Assembly: GCA_025765595.1 (NCBI GenBank)
Contig: JAIVFH010000011.1
Coordinates: forward strand, 372,001-436,000
Reading direction: 5' to 3'
DNA length: 64,000 nt
Origin: Obelidium mucronatum
Taxonomy: Eukaryota; Chytridiomycota; Chytridiomycetes; Chytridiales; Chytriomycetaceae
Part shown: piece after piece, positions 10,927-21,511 of the stretch
Position numbering within the stretch: the first letter of the stretch is position 1
How the letters are laid out: the number at the start of each line of letters is the position of its first letter
Position numbers and translations under genes: made by a program
Notes under the pieces: model-generated
Databases searched by the model: none
Told to the model about the DNA's origin: nothing
Seen by the model: only the letters and a program-made list of their open reading frames with translations

Positions 10927-12152
10927 TCATTCTTCAGTTGTTTTAGCAGGTTTCAAAGAAGCCAAATGCGCACGTCTAGCAACAGGTGGCGCAATTCCCA
11001 GAGCTTCACGACGCGACGTGGAAGCCGGATCAAAGTACGGCTTCTCACCAAGAGAAGTAGCCCGGTCGCCAGCACGGCTAAACGAATCAGCATCGAAATC
11101 AGTAGTTGCACTGTGGAAAGAAGAACGGTTGTCCCACACAGCAACATCATGTTTATGCCAGCGGAACCGGACTTGCAAATCGTGGTTTTGAACTGCCAAG
11201 TCAAAGAGATGGGCGAGGACCAAATCGCTTTCGTCTTTGGAGAGTTCGTTGATTCTCTTTGTGAAGACCTTGTTTGCAAAGACTCCCTTCCATCCAGTGA
11301 CTGGGTTCGTGCGGATGACGGGGTGGACGGCTTGGAAGTCCAAGCCAACGTCTTCGGGGGCGCCGCGTGGTCCTGGGTTGAGTTTGACGAGTCCCAGGGC
11401 AGCGATTTTGTTGAAGTTTTCTCCGCTGTGGGTGGCAGTCAAGCCTTCCAAAAACTTTTTGAAGGCTGGGGAGAGTCGTTCGTAGACTTCGTAGGCGGAA
11501 GCCCAGAGAGTGTCTCCTCCTTCAGGTGGAATTTCACGAAGGCGTAAGGCGGCGTAGTCAGATGGAATGTGTTCGAAAGTAATGCTGAAGAATTACGATT
11601 AGAGCGATGATAACTAAATTGCCAATTTGAATTAGCCAAATGCTTACTCTGAATGCCAGCCATTGCTTTGAAGTTCTGATCGTCCAGCATATGCTTCGCC
11701 GTACTTTTTAGTGTACGCTGAAGAAATTTCCAAACGCTTCTCTCCCAATTCATCTGACACGTCCGTGAGAGGGTGGGAGTGAAGCCCAGAGGTTGCAGGT
11801 CTACCTCCAGCTTTTCCAAGACGGTCGACAAATTCCTTTTGTTCTTCAAAGGTAACATCTTGGTCACGCAAGAAGACAACATTGCGTTCAGAAGTAAGAA
11901 CAGCAAAGTCCTTGATGATTTCATCGGCGTTTGGCGCTTTCAGGATATCACGAATTTGGATTGTTCTGGACAGTTAAATGTTTATCAGGCTCGTCAGATT
12001 CTGGTGTGGTAAAGAATGGAGTTGACTCACCCCTTAACAAATTCAGTGCCGATGTGTGGTTGCACTTTGAAGCTTTTGAAGGCGTCCAAGGAAAAGTTTC
12101 TTGTCAGTGGTTGGACTCTCAAGGCGCTTGGTTTTGTAGTAACAGTTGTCAT
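10927..12152 (-). CDS. TauD/TfdA-family Fe(II)/2-oxoglutarate dioxygenase, copy A
   Basis: Predicted non-haem iron dioxygenase of the taurine/alkylsulfonate (yeast JLP1-like) family, which splits sulfonates or related substrates using 2-oxoglutarate and O2. Three exons join through GTGAGT...GTCCAG (about 12028) and GTAAGC...CTTCAG (about 11646-11585). Splicing builds the metal motif HSD (GGCTGGCATTCAGA|C) followed by ITFEHIPSDYA. Later come VIRTNPVTGWKGVF, the distal His in WDNRSSFHSATTDF, and the Arg-containing GDRATS. The N-terminus is LRVQPLTRNFSLDAF. This is the only one of the four copies whose frame is fully intact. It is divergent from the five-repeat protein gene. The exact substrate cannot be told from sequence. 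Confidence 0.87.
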
Positions 12153-12477
12153 TTGGTGAGTTTTAGATGAAGGGTTGTGTGGAAAGGAAAGTCCCGCATT
12201 TTATATTCCGTCCGAATGGTTTGTTATTTTCAAGGCGTCATGGCATCGTGAGTGAACGGCTCCTTTGCACAATATTGCACGGGTCTTTATTTTGAAACTT
12301 TGAATTCAAACTCCACACAAGCCGTAAAATCAAATCAAGAAAAAACTCTATTATCATAGCAATACTGAGAGTAGTACATAGGCTGATAGCATAAACAATC
12401 TGTTTTTTAACGATTGTTTTATCATGGTTGTTAAAGCAACCCTTATTTTCAACACGAAAAATCAGTTTGAAAAACAA
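12153..12477. promoter_or_regulatory. Shared divergent promoter between dioxygenase A and the repeat protein
   Basis: A 325-bp interval between two divergent ATGs. On the minus side TATAAAATGC (forward GCATTTTATA, 12196-12205) lies 44-53 bp upstream of the dioxygenase start. The same decamer occurs at the same spacing upstream of copy D. The plus-side 5' region ends in an A/T-rich stretch before ATG 12478. Confidence 0.45.
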
Positions 12478-15368
12478 ATGACGACAACTGTCGATCCAAC
12501 CGCAGCTCCACCCGCTGAAGTTGCAGCAACCGAACCCAAGATAACCGAACCAGCGGCCGACACTGCATTCGAGGCGGAAGTCAACGAAGCTCTTGCGTCA
12601 GTTTCCGTTGCTGCAACAACGCTTGAAGGGGAGGCTGCTGCGGACCCGGCCAAGGAGCAAGTCAGCGGCGATGCCAAGCCGCTCCCCGAAGGTGGGTGTT
12701 GATTATCGGCAGATCAGCTTTCCCCAGCTGCATGAAGTGCGGTTTTGCCCTTGTTTGCTTGTGCGCAGCAAACAAAACATGCCCTTAAATTTCAACTCCC
12801 GTAAATTGGTCGTTCGCAAAATTCATCCAATGGCCTCTTCGAGAGAGTTGATCGGTTTGAAGTTATCGAGTATCTGCAACGGGTGGATGATCCTTATCGG
12901 CGTCGCTAATATGATGGAGATCGATGACTCACCGCATGAACTGGCTTGTTTCTCTAACGCTTGTATACATCATTTATTTAGTTACTCCAGCTGCAGCGCC
13001 AAAGCGTACTTCTTTGCTCGATAAGCTTCGGTACAAGTCTTTTTTTTTTTTTTTTGATTGGGCCACCACTTCGGCGGATCTCCTATGGAATTTTCAGTCG
13101 CTGACAAATTTCAATGTTGTTTTTGTTTTTTTTAGTATTGGAAAAAAAGCCGGAGAAGCCGAGCCAACTAGTCCTGTTCCTGCTGTGGTCGCTCCAGCCG
13201 CTGAAAGTGCAGGACACAACGAGGAGAAGGCCCTTCCTCCTGCCCCCCAAGAACAAAACAAGGATCCATTGAAAGTTTTGACTGGCCTAGCTCAAAAGTA
13301 TGTCTCTTGTTTGTATTTTTTGTTGTTGTTTGTTGTTTTCGATCTTGGGTTAATTTACGTGTATTCAAAAAAAAAAAAGATTCAAAAAGTCCCCCAACAC
13401 TGCCGACCATGTTCAAGAAACAGTTACATTGGCACCAGCCGAAGCGGCCGCGTCTAGTTCTGCGGATATTGCCACCAAAGCCACCACTGAAGGCCGCCCA
13501 ACCTCACCCTTCTTTCAAAATTTGAAAAAGAACTTTGCCAAGGCAAGCGAAAAGGCTGTCGAAGTCGGAATCGTTGTTGGCGCCAAAGTTGAAGAAACTG
13601 CTGCTGCAGCGAAAAAGAACTTGGAACAAGAGCACGAGAAGCAAGCTGCTGCTTCTGCTTCTGCTGCTGCCGCCACTGCCGAAACCAAGGTCGAAACAGC
13701 TGAAGTGAAGCCTGCTGCTGCCAAGCCCACGTTCTATGACAGCATCAAGAAGAATTTCACAAAGGCGAGTGAAAAGGCTGTCGAAGTTGGAATTGTTGTA
13801 GGCGGAAAGGTTGAAGAAACTGCTGCTGCTGCTAAGAAGAACTTGCAAAAGCAACAAGAGAAGCCTGCTGCTACTGCTACAAATGCTGCCACTGAAGCCA
13901 CCACTAGCGAGGCCAAGGCCAGCGAAACTGCTGTTGAAGCCACCTCTATTGCTCCTGAGGAAGTTGTTGTTGTTCCTGCTGCAACTGCTGTTGCTCCAGT
14001 TGCTGCCGCTCCAGTTGCTGCTGCTCCAGTTGCTGCTGCTCCAGTTGCTGCTGCTGAAGAGAAACCACTTCCAGCCATCGAAGAACAAAAGGTGGAGCAA
14101 CCACAAGCCAAACCAACTTTCTACGAAAATATCAAGAGAAACCTCGTCAAAGCCAACGATAAGGCTGTCGAATTGGGTATTATTGTTGGTGGAAAGGTGG
14201 AGGAAACAGCAGCAGCTGCCAAAAAGACCTTGCAACAAGAACACGATAAACAAGCCGCTGCTTCCACTGCTGCTGTCGCTGCTGCCGCGGAGTCTGAAGC
14301 TAAACCAGCTGAATCCGCTGCCGACGTGAAACCTGCTACAAGCCCATCCAAGGCCAAGGCACCACTCCTGGATAACCTCAAAAAGACATTCGCCAAGGCC
14401 AGTGAAAAGGCTGTGGAAGTTGGTATCGTTGTTGGCGCCAAAGTAGAAGAGACTGCTGCCGCTGCAAAAAAGAACTTGCAAGAACAGGAAAAGCAAGCTC
14501 ACTCAGCTGCGGCACCTGAAGTTAAGACTGCCGAAACTACTACTGCCGAAGAAGTTGTCGTAATCCCAGCGTCCACGTCCACTTCCACTGCTGAAGTAAA
14601 GCCTTCCGAAACTGCCACCACCACTGCCGCTGCTCCAAAGGAGAAGACTCAATTTTTTGCCACACTCAAAAGGAATTTCACAAAGGCAGGCGAGAAAGCT
14701 GCAGAAGTTGCTGCCGTTGTTGAAACCAAGGTCGAAGAGACTGTCGCTGCTGCCAAGAAGAAGCACGATGGCGACGTTGGTGCTAGTTCCTCCAAGAGCG
14801 AGGAATCAGTACAAGAGCTTAAGTCTGATGATTCTGCCACTTCTCCATCGAAAAAGTCTGGGTTTGCACGTTCCTTGAGGTAATTCTATTTTTTCTTCAG
14901 GTTTCGTGAAATAACATTTGGACCGATTTTAGCATTCCAAAGATCTTTTTGTCTTCAAAACCATCGGCACCTGTGGAAGCTCATGCAGATAAGGAAGCTA
15001 TTGCAACAGATGCCGTTCCCTCGGTTTCCGCTGCTGCTGCCGAAGCCTCTTCCCCTGTTGCCGCTAATGAAAAGAGGTTCTCTGTCAAGAATTTATTCAA
15101 CAAGAAGCCCGTAACTACCGCTGCTGCTGCTGTCACAGTAGCCGAACCAAACGAAGCCCCATCTGCTGAGACGAAGGAGGAACCCGCTGTTGTGGAACCC
15201 GTTTCTGGATCATCATCTACATCATCTGCTCCCAAAACCGGCGTTGAGGTTGAAAACGAAGACGTCAAGAAAGTTGAGGAAGCTGTTGTGGTGGCTGCCA
15301 ATGAGGCTACTGAGCAGACCGCAACTGTTCAATCTGTGGCTGAAGTGAAGGAAGTTGTTGCTGCTTAA
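12478..15368 (+). CDS. Ala/Glu/Lys-rich protein with five 40-residue amphipathic repeats; family not recognised
   Basis: Five exons of about 800-850 residues in total. It starts MTTTVDPTAAPPAEV and has short exons with TSLLDKLR, KDPLKVLTGLAQK and KSPNTADHV. The large exon 13380-14881 carries five repeats with the core FTKASEKAVEVGIVVGAKVEETAAAAKKN. The repeats are separated by Ala/Pro/Glu linkers, one of which is four tandem PVAAA units. The last exon (AG|CATTCC join near 14931) contains KRFSVKNLFNKKP and ends VKEVVAA. There is no signal peptide or membrane helix. Each repeat would form an amphipathic helix with a VGIVVG kink, reminiscent of lipid-droplet or LEA-type helices, but no family match is evident. 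Lys/Ala/Glu richness suggests a soluble, disorder-prone scaffold or membrane-surface coat. Function is unknown. Confidence 0.75.
13501..14766 (+). repeat. Five imperfect coding repeats of about 120 bp
   Basis: Units lie at about 13501-13620, 13729-13848, 14116-14235, 14359-14478 and 14647-14766. Each encodes a variant of (F/L)-x-x-(L/I)K(K/R)-x-F-x-KA-x-(E/D)KA-x-E-(V/L)G-(I/V)-(I/V)VG-x-KVEET(A/V)AAAKK. Units 1 to 4 are nearly identical in the KVEETAAAAKK half; unit 5 is the most diverged (AAVVETKVEETVAAAKK). Confidence 0.9.
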
Positions 15369-15793
15369 ACTCTTAATTCTTTGTTTTCTACCTTTTTTTC
15401 CTTTTGATCTCATTTTATAGTTGGTTGTGTTCTTTGATAAAAATGCACTCGTATTGTTTCTGGAAGTATTGCAGACCAAACTTCTGAATTTATCAAACTG
15501 CAAATATTAAACCATTCATTACATAATTGAAAGAAGTCGAAAGAAGTGAGTTTATTTGACACAAAAGCGAACTTCAGAAAACAAAGGCAAACACCCACAA
15601 TACCAAAATTAAACGATCAAACGATAAATTCGTTCCTCCATTTGGTACATAAATGTTGCGAGAAAATGACTGTTTGCATACAGGCGGTGTGTAATTGGCA
15701 AAACTTGGGAAGGGAGCACTCACAATCCATCTGCCAAGATTTCGGATAGTACCAGTGAGTTAAATATGACAAAAGAGAAAAAACTCCAGGTAT
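15369..15793. other. Convergent 3' intergenic region
   Basis: Lies between the stops of the repeat protein (plus) and the copper monooxygenase (minus). A/T-rich, with AATAAA-like stretches. I see no gene. Confidence 0.4.
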
Positions 15794-17678
15794 TTAGACG
15801 CACCCTTTCGCTACTCCAATCAGAGCTGTGGATGAGTTCAAGGTGACAAGGTTGGCTTCAGTCGAACAACTGGCCATCCCCTGCTTTGAGTTTCCCAAAC
15901 AAACACCGATGTTGGGCATTGCGGGATAATAAGTCACGAAATTGAAGCACATCTCGTCGTTAGTGCTTTCTCCGAATTTAGTTGCGTTCGTGCGGATTCT
16001 TTCCGTGGGTAAGAAGTAGCATTGCGTCAGCAGCGTGTCTCCAGGCATAATGACTGTATTAGAATCATCAGGTGGGCTGCTTCCTTGATAACTGGACAAA
16101 TAAAAGATTTGTTCACATGCAGATTCCTAAACATGATTTTCAAATAATCTCACTAAAAGTTGTAATAACTGCGAACTCCAAGTGGCCTTAATTCTTTTCC
16201 ATTTCGTATTTGTCTAGTCGTCACATTGTATCCAAGCGCATGCATGTGGAATCCATTGCTGACAACGGTCAAGTTTTGAGTAAACTGCTGCGTGCATCCG
16301 GAGGGGCAAACACTCCAGGGTGTTGATGTATAGTTTGGAGAGTTTCCAGGGATTCGAATTTCTTGGCTTCCGAGAGTCAGGACGCCAATATCATTTGGTC
16401 TCAGTTGTGTGGTATAGAAGATTCTCATTCCACTGCTGTCAATCAAGTTTTGCAAATAATCTTGATTGTTGTAATGAATTTGAAGGGAGAAGTATTTTAT
16501 GGCACTGACGCCAGTTCCCTGAATTTCATAATTTCTAGGTCAATATCAAATCCAGCACCAAAAACACTCACAATTGCAAATCCTGCTTCCGCGGGGTAAA
16601 CTTGCATTCCAGCTCCAGGAACCCAAGCAAGAGTAACTATAAAGGATAAAGTTGGTGAGTTGGTCACAGGAAGTCGATATTTTGGTACTTGAGAACAGGC
16701 TGACTCCATACGTGCGCAATCATAAACATCTCCAAAAGACGCAGGCTTTTGATAGCATCCATACATGATCATATGATGAACCACACTGTCAGTTCCGGTC
16801 ATTAATGAAGGCCGTTATTCGCAAACACAAATTCTCAAGTACCTTGTGGTAACAATCCCTTCAAACTCAACAACATGGTACTTTTGATCTGATGGGACTT
16901 CGAAATGCACGCACAAATAGCTTGTCATTTGCGAAGGAACTGTCACGTTTGGAAATCGAATTTCAAGACTTTGTAAACTGGAGCTCAGTTGGAGTTTGTG
17001 TACAGCCTTTTGCGCTTTTTCCTTTTGGACACCAGCCGTGGAATTAAGAGAGGCTGATAATAAAGTCAGAACAGTGTTTCCACGATCGGTGGGTCCGTGA
17101 TAACCAAATGCTGTGGTGCTTTGGCCCCAAGCATAGACAATATGATGCGCGACTCCCTCAACAATTTCATAGTCCGCCGCATCACAAGTTTTGATCGGTC
17201 GCATGAATGTGAAAACTGTGTTTGTCGCTGATGCGGGCGGTGCCGTCAACAAGAAAGCATCCTGCTGCACATCAGCAACTGGAGTAAGAGTGGAAGAGGC
17301 AAAAGAGTCCTAGAGTTATGATAAAGTGCTAATTAAAATATACTCAGCGATAGAAGGTATGTTTGATTTTACTTGAATGTAGTATTTTCCAGTCGTTGAG
17401 TTCTTGAGCAAGATCCAGAGGTCGGCGCCGAACATACCACCCATTTGAGAGACGCCCAGTCCAACCCAAGAGTTTGAATTTGACGGAATATCGACATCAA
17501 CGCCAAACACAATCACCGAGGAATTTGCTGTCCAGTGAAGTGCGAAGGTTGGCGCAATCACCTGACAGTTAGTAAACTGTTTTGAAGACAGGTTCGAGAA
17601 GCAGCTAGCCGCCAAGACAGATGAAATGCCTGACGCAACTAATAGAGTCAGGACCGGCCAAGGAAACATGTTTTTCAT
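15794..17678 (-). CDS. Secreted DOMON plus copper type II ascorbate-dependent monooxygenase (DBH/PHM-like)
   Basis: Predicted extracellular or secretory-pathway monooxygenase related to dopamine beta-hydroxylase and peptidylglycine hydroxylase. A signal peptide (MKNMFPWPVLTLLVASGISSVLA) is followed by a DOMON domain (FALHWTANSS...WVGLGVSQMGGMFGADLWIL). Next is the N-terminal copper domain with SVVHHMIMYGC, the CuA-type His pair, formed by splicing at GTACTT...GACAG (about 16854-16783). Then come LQIHYNN, the GFHMHALG HxH motif of the CuB site, and GESTNDEMCFNFVTYYP, which carries the methionine ligand. The protein ends GVAKGCV. Several NxT/S sites fit secretion. A related C-terminal fragment lies just upstream at 17740-18094. 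Substrate unknown. Confidence 0.88.
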
Positions 17679-17739
17679 ACGCGTGTTTTGCTTTTTTTTA
17701 ACCAGACAATTCTGCCAATAGCAACACCAGATTTCATTT

Positions 17740-18094
17740 TTAAACTAAACTCATGAAAATAACAAAACATAAACACGTAAAATTGAGGAGTAAATTTGCC
17801 GATAATTCAGAACCCCATGCAGTATTGGCCGTTCTTACCAACGGAGAAAGTAGAAATGACTCTTCACATTTAGAGGGAACGAATGATTCAAAGGCAGGCA
17901 AGGGGGCTGAAACAAGAAACCCGGCCTTTATCAGTTCGGATTTTGTTTTGTTGTCCATTAATGCATCTGTGCCACATGCAGCCAGTGGGTATGTTGTGTT
18001 TCCGTCAGCCACGCAGAATTCAATGTTGGGCATCGCTGCAGTTGGAATCTTTTGGAATTCAGGATCAGTCGGCGGGAGCCTGTCAAATTTCTAA
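17740..18094 (-). pseudogene. Orphan C-terminal fragment of a second copper monooxygenase
   Basis: A minus-strand frame includes PPTDPEF and AMPNIEFCVADGNTTYPLAACG, then a Ser/Pro-containing linker and a hydrophobic C-terminus (LLLNFTCLCFVIFMSLV). MPNIEFC matches MPNIGVC in the last exon of the intact neighbour at 15794-17678. No catalytic domains are found upstream; the next gene is the dioxygenase B 3' end. The hydrophobic tail looks like a GPI or membrane anchor that the intact copy lacks. It is most simply a truncated duplicate, or alternatively an unspliced alternative 3' end. Confidence 0.5.
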
Positions 18095-18311
18095 TTCAAC
18101 CAGAACCCGAAAACCCTCTCTTCACAACTAGTACTTACAACAGCCTATAACATTTTAGTTTTTCTGCTGAATTTTTTTACCATTATACATTCACATATCG
18201 CGAGCGTTCGATTCCCGTTGGAAATAAAAGCGAGCAAGGCATTGAACAGAATTTACATTTATTTCAAACGAGAAAAACAGAATTAAAAGATGAAGCTTTT
18301 AAGGCTATCAT

Positions 18312-19561
18312 TTACGTAGATTTGGCGGCCAAGGAAGCCAAGTGAGCACGACGAGCCACAGGAGGTGCAATTCCCAAGCTTCACGACGAGAAGTAGAAGC
18401 CGGGTCAAAGTAAGGACGTTCACCCAAAGATGTAGCACGATCACCAACGCGGTTGTAAGCGTCAGCATCAAAGTCGGTAGTGGCGGTGTGGAAAGCTGAA
18501 CGGTTGTCCCACACAGCCACATCGTGCTTGTTCCAACGGAAACGGACTTGCAAGTCGTGATTCTGGGTAATCAAGCTGAACAAGTGGTCGAGAACCAAAT
18601 CACTTTCGTCTTTGGAAAGCTCGTTGATGCGCTTGGTGAATCCTTTGGTTCCATTGACGAAGACTCCCTTCCAGCCGGTAACGGGGTTCGTGCGAATAAC
18701 TGGGTGAACCGCCTTTAAGTCAAGACCGACGTCTTCTGGGGCTCCACGTGGTCCTGGGTTCAACTTGTAGATTCCTTGAGCTTCAAGTCGTTTGAAAGCA
18801 TCTCCTTCATGGGTAGCAGTTAAGGGCTCCAAGAATGCACGGAAAGCTGGGGAAAGTCTTTCATAGACTTCGTAGGCGGAGGCCCAGAGAGTGTCGCCTC
18901 CTTCAGGTGGAATTTCACGAAGTCTCAACACAGCATAGTCAGATGGAACAGGTTCGAAAGTGAATGCTAAAAAATGAGAAGCGTTAGGCCATTGATTCAA
19001 TTCGAAAAATCAAAGGAAAAAAATTCTTACTCAGAGTGCCAGTTACGGCTTTGGAACTCAGTGCTTCCAGCATAGTAGTCACCGCGTTTACCAAGCTCGG
19101 AAGAAATTAGCAAGCGCTTCTCGCCGAATTCATCGCTTGGATCAGTAGTTGGGTGAGCGTGCAATCCAGAAGTGGCTGGCTTTCCTCCGGCGCGTCCCAA
19201 ACGGTCAACGAATTCCTTCTGCTCCTCAAAGGTAATATCTTGATCACGCAGGAAAACAACGTTACGCTCAGAGGTAAGGACCGCAAAGTCCTTAATGAGC
19301 TCATCGGCGTTTGGTGCCTTCAAAATGTCACGAATTTGGAGCGTTCTATGCCAAAGTTAGAATTCCAACAAATATTTGAAGTACCACAACATACCCTTTT
19401 GCGAATTCGGTACCAATGTGTGGTTGGACTTTGAAATTCTTGTACGCGTCCAAAGAGAAGTTTCTCTTCAAAGGTTGAACCTTGAGTGGGCCGGCAGCCT
19501 GAGCCTTCAAAGACAAGGCGGCAGTAGCATTTGCGAGTTGTTGGGTTTCGACTGGAGACAT
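18312..19561 (-). CDS. TauD/TfdA-family dioxygenase, copy B (two apparent 1-base indels)
   Basis: Starts MSPVETQQLANATAALSLKA, nearly identical to copy D. It has the three-exon layout of copy A, with HSD assembled at the GTAAGAA...TTTTTAG intron (about 19028-18967). Then GGDTLWASAYEVYERLSPAF, VIRTNPVTGWKGVF, WDNRSAFHTATTDF and GDRATSLGERPYFDP. Two single-base departures from the paralogues break the frame. There is one extra base just after the second intron (CATTCACTTTC where others have CAT(T/C)ACTTTC, about 18963). One T is missing in GAAGCTTGGGAATT (about 18377), after which the normal tail ALGIAPPVARRAHLASLAAKST would read to TAA at 18312. It is either an assembly error or a recently inactivated gene. 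Confidence 0.8.
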
Positions 19562-19630
19562 TTTGGTTATGATTTAGTACGGATGACTGCGCTATCTGCT
19601 TTACCTATTTGTATTCATTTTCCAGTGCGA

Positions 19631-19638
19631 TGACGTCA
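19631..19638. promoter_or_regulatory. CRE-like palindrome TGACGTCA
   Basis: A perfect 8-bp palindrome 70 bp upstream of the dioxygenase B ATG. TGACGTCA is the classic ATF/CREB-type bZIP site. Functional use is inferred from position only. Confidence 0.45.
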
Positions 19639-20037
19639 GTGGTGGGTGCATGGTGGTGTCAAGCTTGCGCCATCTGCACTTGTGTTTATTTGAAAAGAAT
19701 ATTTCAAAGTCCAAAAATCAATCATACGCGATGAGCAGTGCAAAGTCTTTGAAATAATTTAGTTCATTGCTGCTGATGTAATCGCAAGACACGTTCAGGC
19801 GCTAGAAGCAGCCATGTTTTGTGCTTCTGCCCACCCCCAAATATATTCTTGATATTCTTGGGAGATGATTCCTACCCGCAACCTCTGGGATAGGCGGCGC
19901 AGGCCTGATTATTTAAATGCAAATGCAAACGGCAAGGCCGATACATTGTTTTTGTTGAGATTTGAACTGTTTTTAATTATTCAACTTGGTTTCTTTATTA
20001 TGATATGAATACAACATGAAGGTTCTTTCCAGCTTCC
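19639..20037. other. Intergenic, upstream of dioxygenase B and 3' of dioxygenase C
   Basis: About 400 bp with no convincing frame. Presumed to hold the rest of the copy B promoter and the copy C 3' UTR. Confidence 0.35.
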
Positions 20038-21283
20038 TCAAGCAGATTTGGCAGCCAATGAAGCCAAGTGTGCCCGACGCGCCACTGGTGGAGCAATTCC
20101 AAGGGCCGTACGGCGAGAAGTAGAAGCAGGATCAAAGTATGGCTTCTCTCCCAAAGAAGTGGCGCGGTCACCTACACGAATGTAAGCGTCGGCATCGAAA
20201 TCAGTAGTAGCAGTGTGGAAAGAAGAACGATTGTCCCACACTGCAACGTCATTCTTGTTCCATCTGAAACGAACTTGCACATCGTGATTCTGAACAGTCA
20301 AATCAAAGAGATGAGCCAACACCAAATCGCTTTCGTCTTTGGAGAGCTCGTTGATACGCTTGGTGAATCCTTTGTTTGCAAAGACACCCTTCCAGCCAGT
20401 GACTGGGTTGGTACGGATGACAGGGTGGACGGTGGTCAAGTCAGTTCCGACATTGTCTGGAGCTCCACGTGGTCCTGGGTTGAGTTTGACGAGGCCGGCA
20501 GCTGCGAGTTGCTTGAAGTTGTCTCCGGCGTGGGTGGCAGTCAAGCCCTCCAAAAACTTTTGGAAAGCTGGGGAAAGGCGTTCGTAGATTTCGTATGCGG
20601 AAGCCCAAAGAGTGTCTCCTCCTTCGGGTGGCACTTCACGGAGTCTCAAAACGGCATAGTCAGATGGGTTTGGCTCGAAAGTAATACTGAAAAATCGAAT
20701 GTCAATCGAAAGTGTCAAATAGGATTACAGTAGGTACTACTTACTCAGAGTGCCACAGGATGGATTGAAGCTCCGAGTATCCAGAATAAGCGCCACCTCT
20801 CTTTTTGTCGTATTCTGAGCTAATCAACAAACGGTTAACTCCCAATTCATCTGTTGGGTCCGTGGTTGGGTGAGCGTGGAGACCAGAAGTGGCTGGCTTT
20901 CCTGCGGCCTTTCCAAGACGATCAGCAAACTGCTCTTGCTCTTGAAAGGTAATATCTTGATCACGGAAGAACACAACATTGCGTTCGGAAATAAGGACTG
21001 CCAAGTCCTGGAAGAGTTCGTCAGAGTTTGGAGCATTGAGAAGATCGCGAATCTTGAGGCTAATGACCAGTTCATTTAGTTACTACCAGAGAATTATTTA
21101 CATCAAGAATTCTTGTCACCGTACCCTTTCTCGAACTCGGTTCCAATGTTAGGTTGGACTTTGAAGCTTTTGAATGCGTCCAAGGAATGGTTTCTCTTGA
21201 GAGGCTGCACCTTCAAGGTACCTTGCTTAATGGACAAGTTTGCCGTGGCTTCGCCTGATTTGCTGGACTTCAACTGGAGACAT
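20038..21283 (-). CDS. TauD/TfdA-family dioxygenase, copy C
   Basis: Same architecture as copies A, B and D. The first exon has TLKVQPLKRNHSLDAFKSF and NIGTEFEKGY. The second has LRDQDITFQEQEQFADRL and ends with the HS(D) metal motif at the splice junction (GA|T ATTACTTTC). The third holds PPEGGDTLWASAYEIYERL, NPVTGWKGVFANKGF, WDNRSSFHTATTDF and GDRATSLGEKPYFDP, ending LAAKSA. The ATG at 21283 (MSPVE) is one base out of frame with the following LKSSKSGEATANL segment, so a one-base indel near 21265 is likely, or a start further on is used. A TATA box precedes it at the usual distance. Substrate unknown. Confidence 0.83.
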
Positions 21284-21337
21284 GTTTCTTTGATGATATT
21301 CAAAATTGATGCTCTATTCCAAAGTAACTCAAGAGAG

Positions 21338-21347
21338 TTTATATATG
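21338..21347 (-). promoter_or_regulatory. TATA box of dioxygenase C
   Basis: Minus-strand CATATATAAA lies 55 bp upstream of the ATG at 21283, close to the spacing seen for the TATAAAATGC elements of copies A and D. Confidence 0.5.
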
Positions 21348-21511
21348 CCCATAAGGTAACGTAGTTGCGCAATTTTAGCAGCCTATGCGCAATTGCACGG
21401 GTGCTGTGCGTGCGAGTTTGATCTTAAAACAACCCGTGCAGTTGATATCATCATCCATTTGTCATCAAAATTTCGGAGGACATACAATTTTTATTTGGGA
21501 AAGAATATTAT

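Noticed and set aside
13504..14502. 332-codon Ser/Leu/Phe-rich minus-strand frame
   Set aside because: It is the antisense of the Ala/Glu/Lys repeat gene, whose spliced plus-strand frame has coherent repeats.
18200..18225. GTTCGATTCCCG, like a tRNA B box
   Set aside because: No A box or cloverleaf-forming partner is present in the preceding 70 bases. I found no convincing tRNA anywhere in the window.
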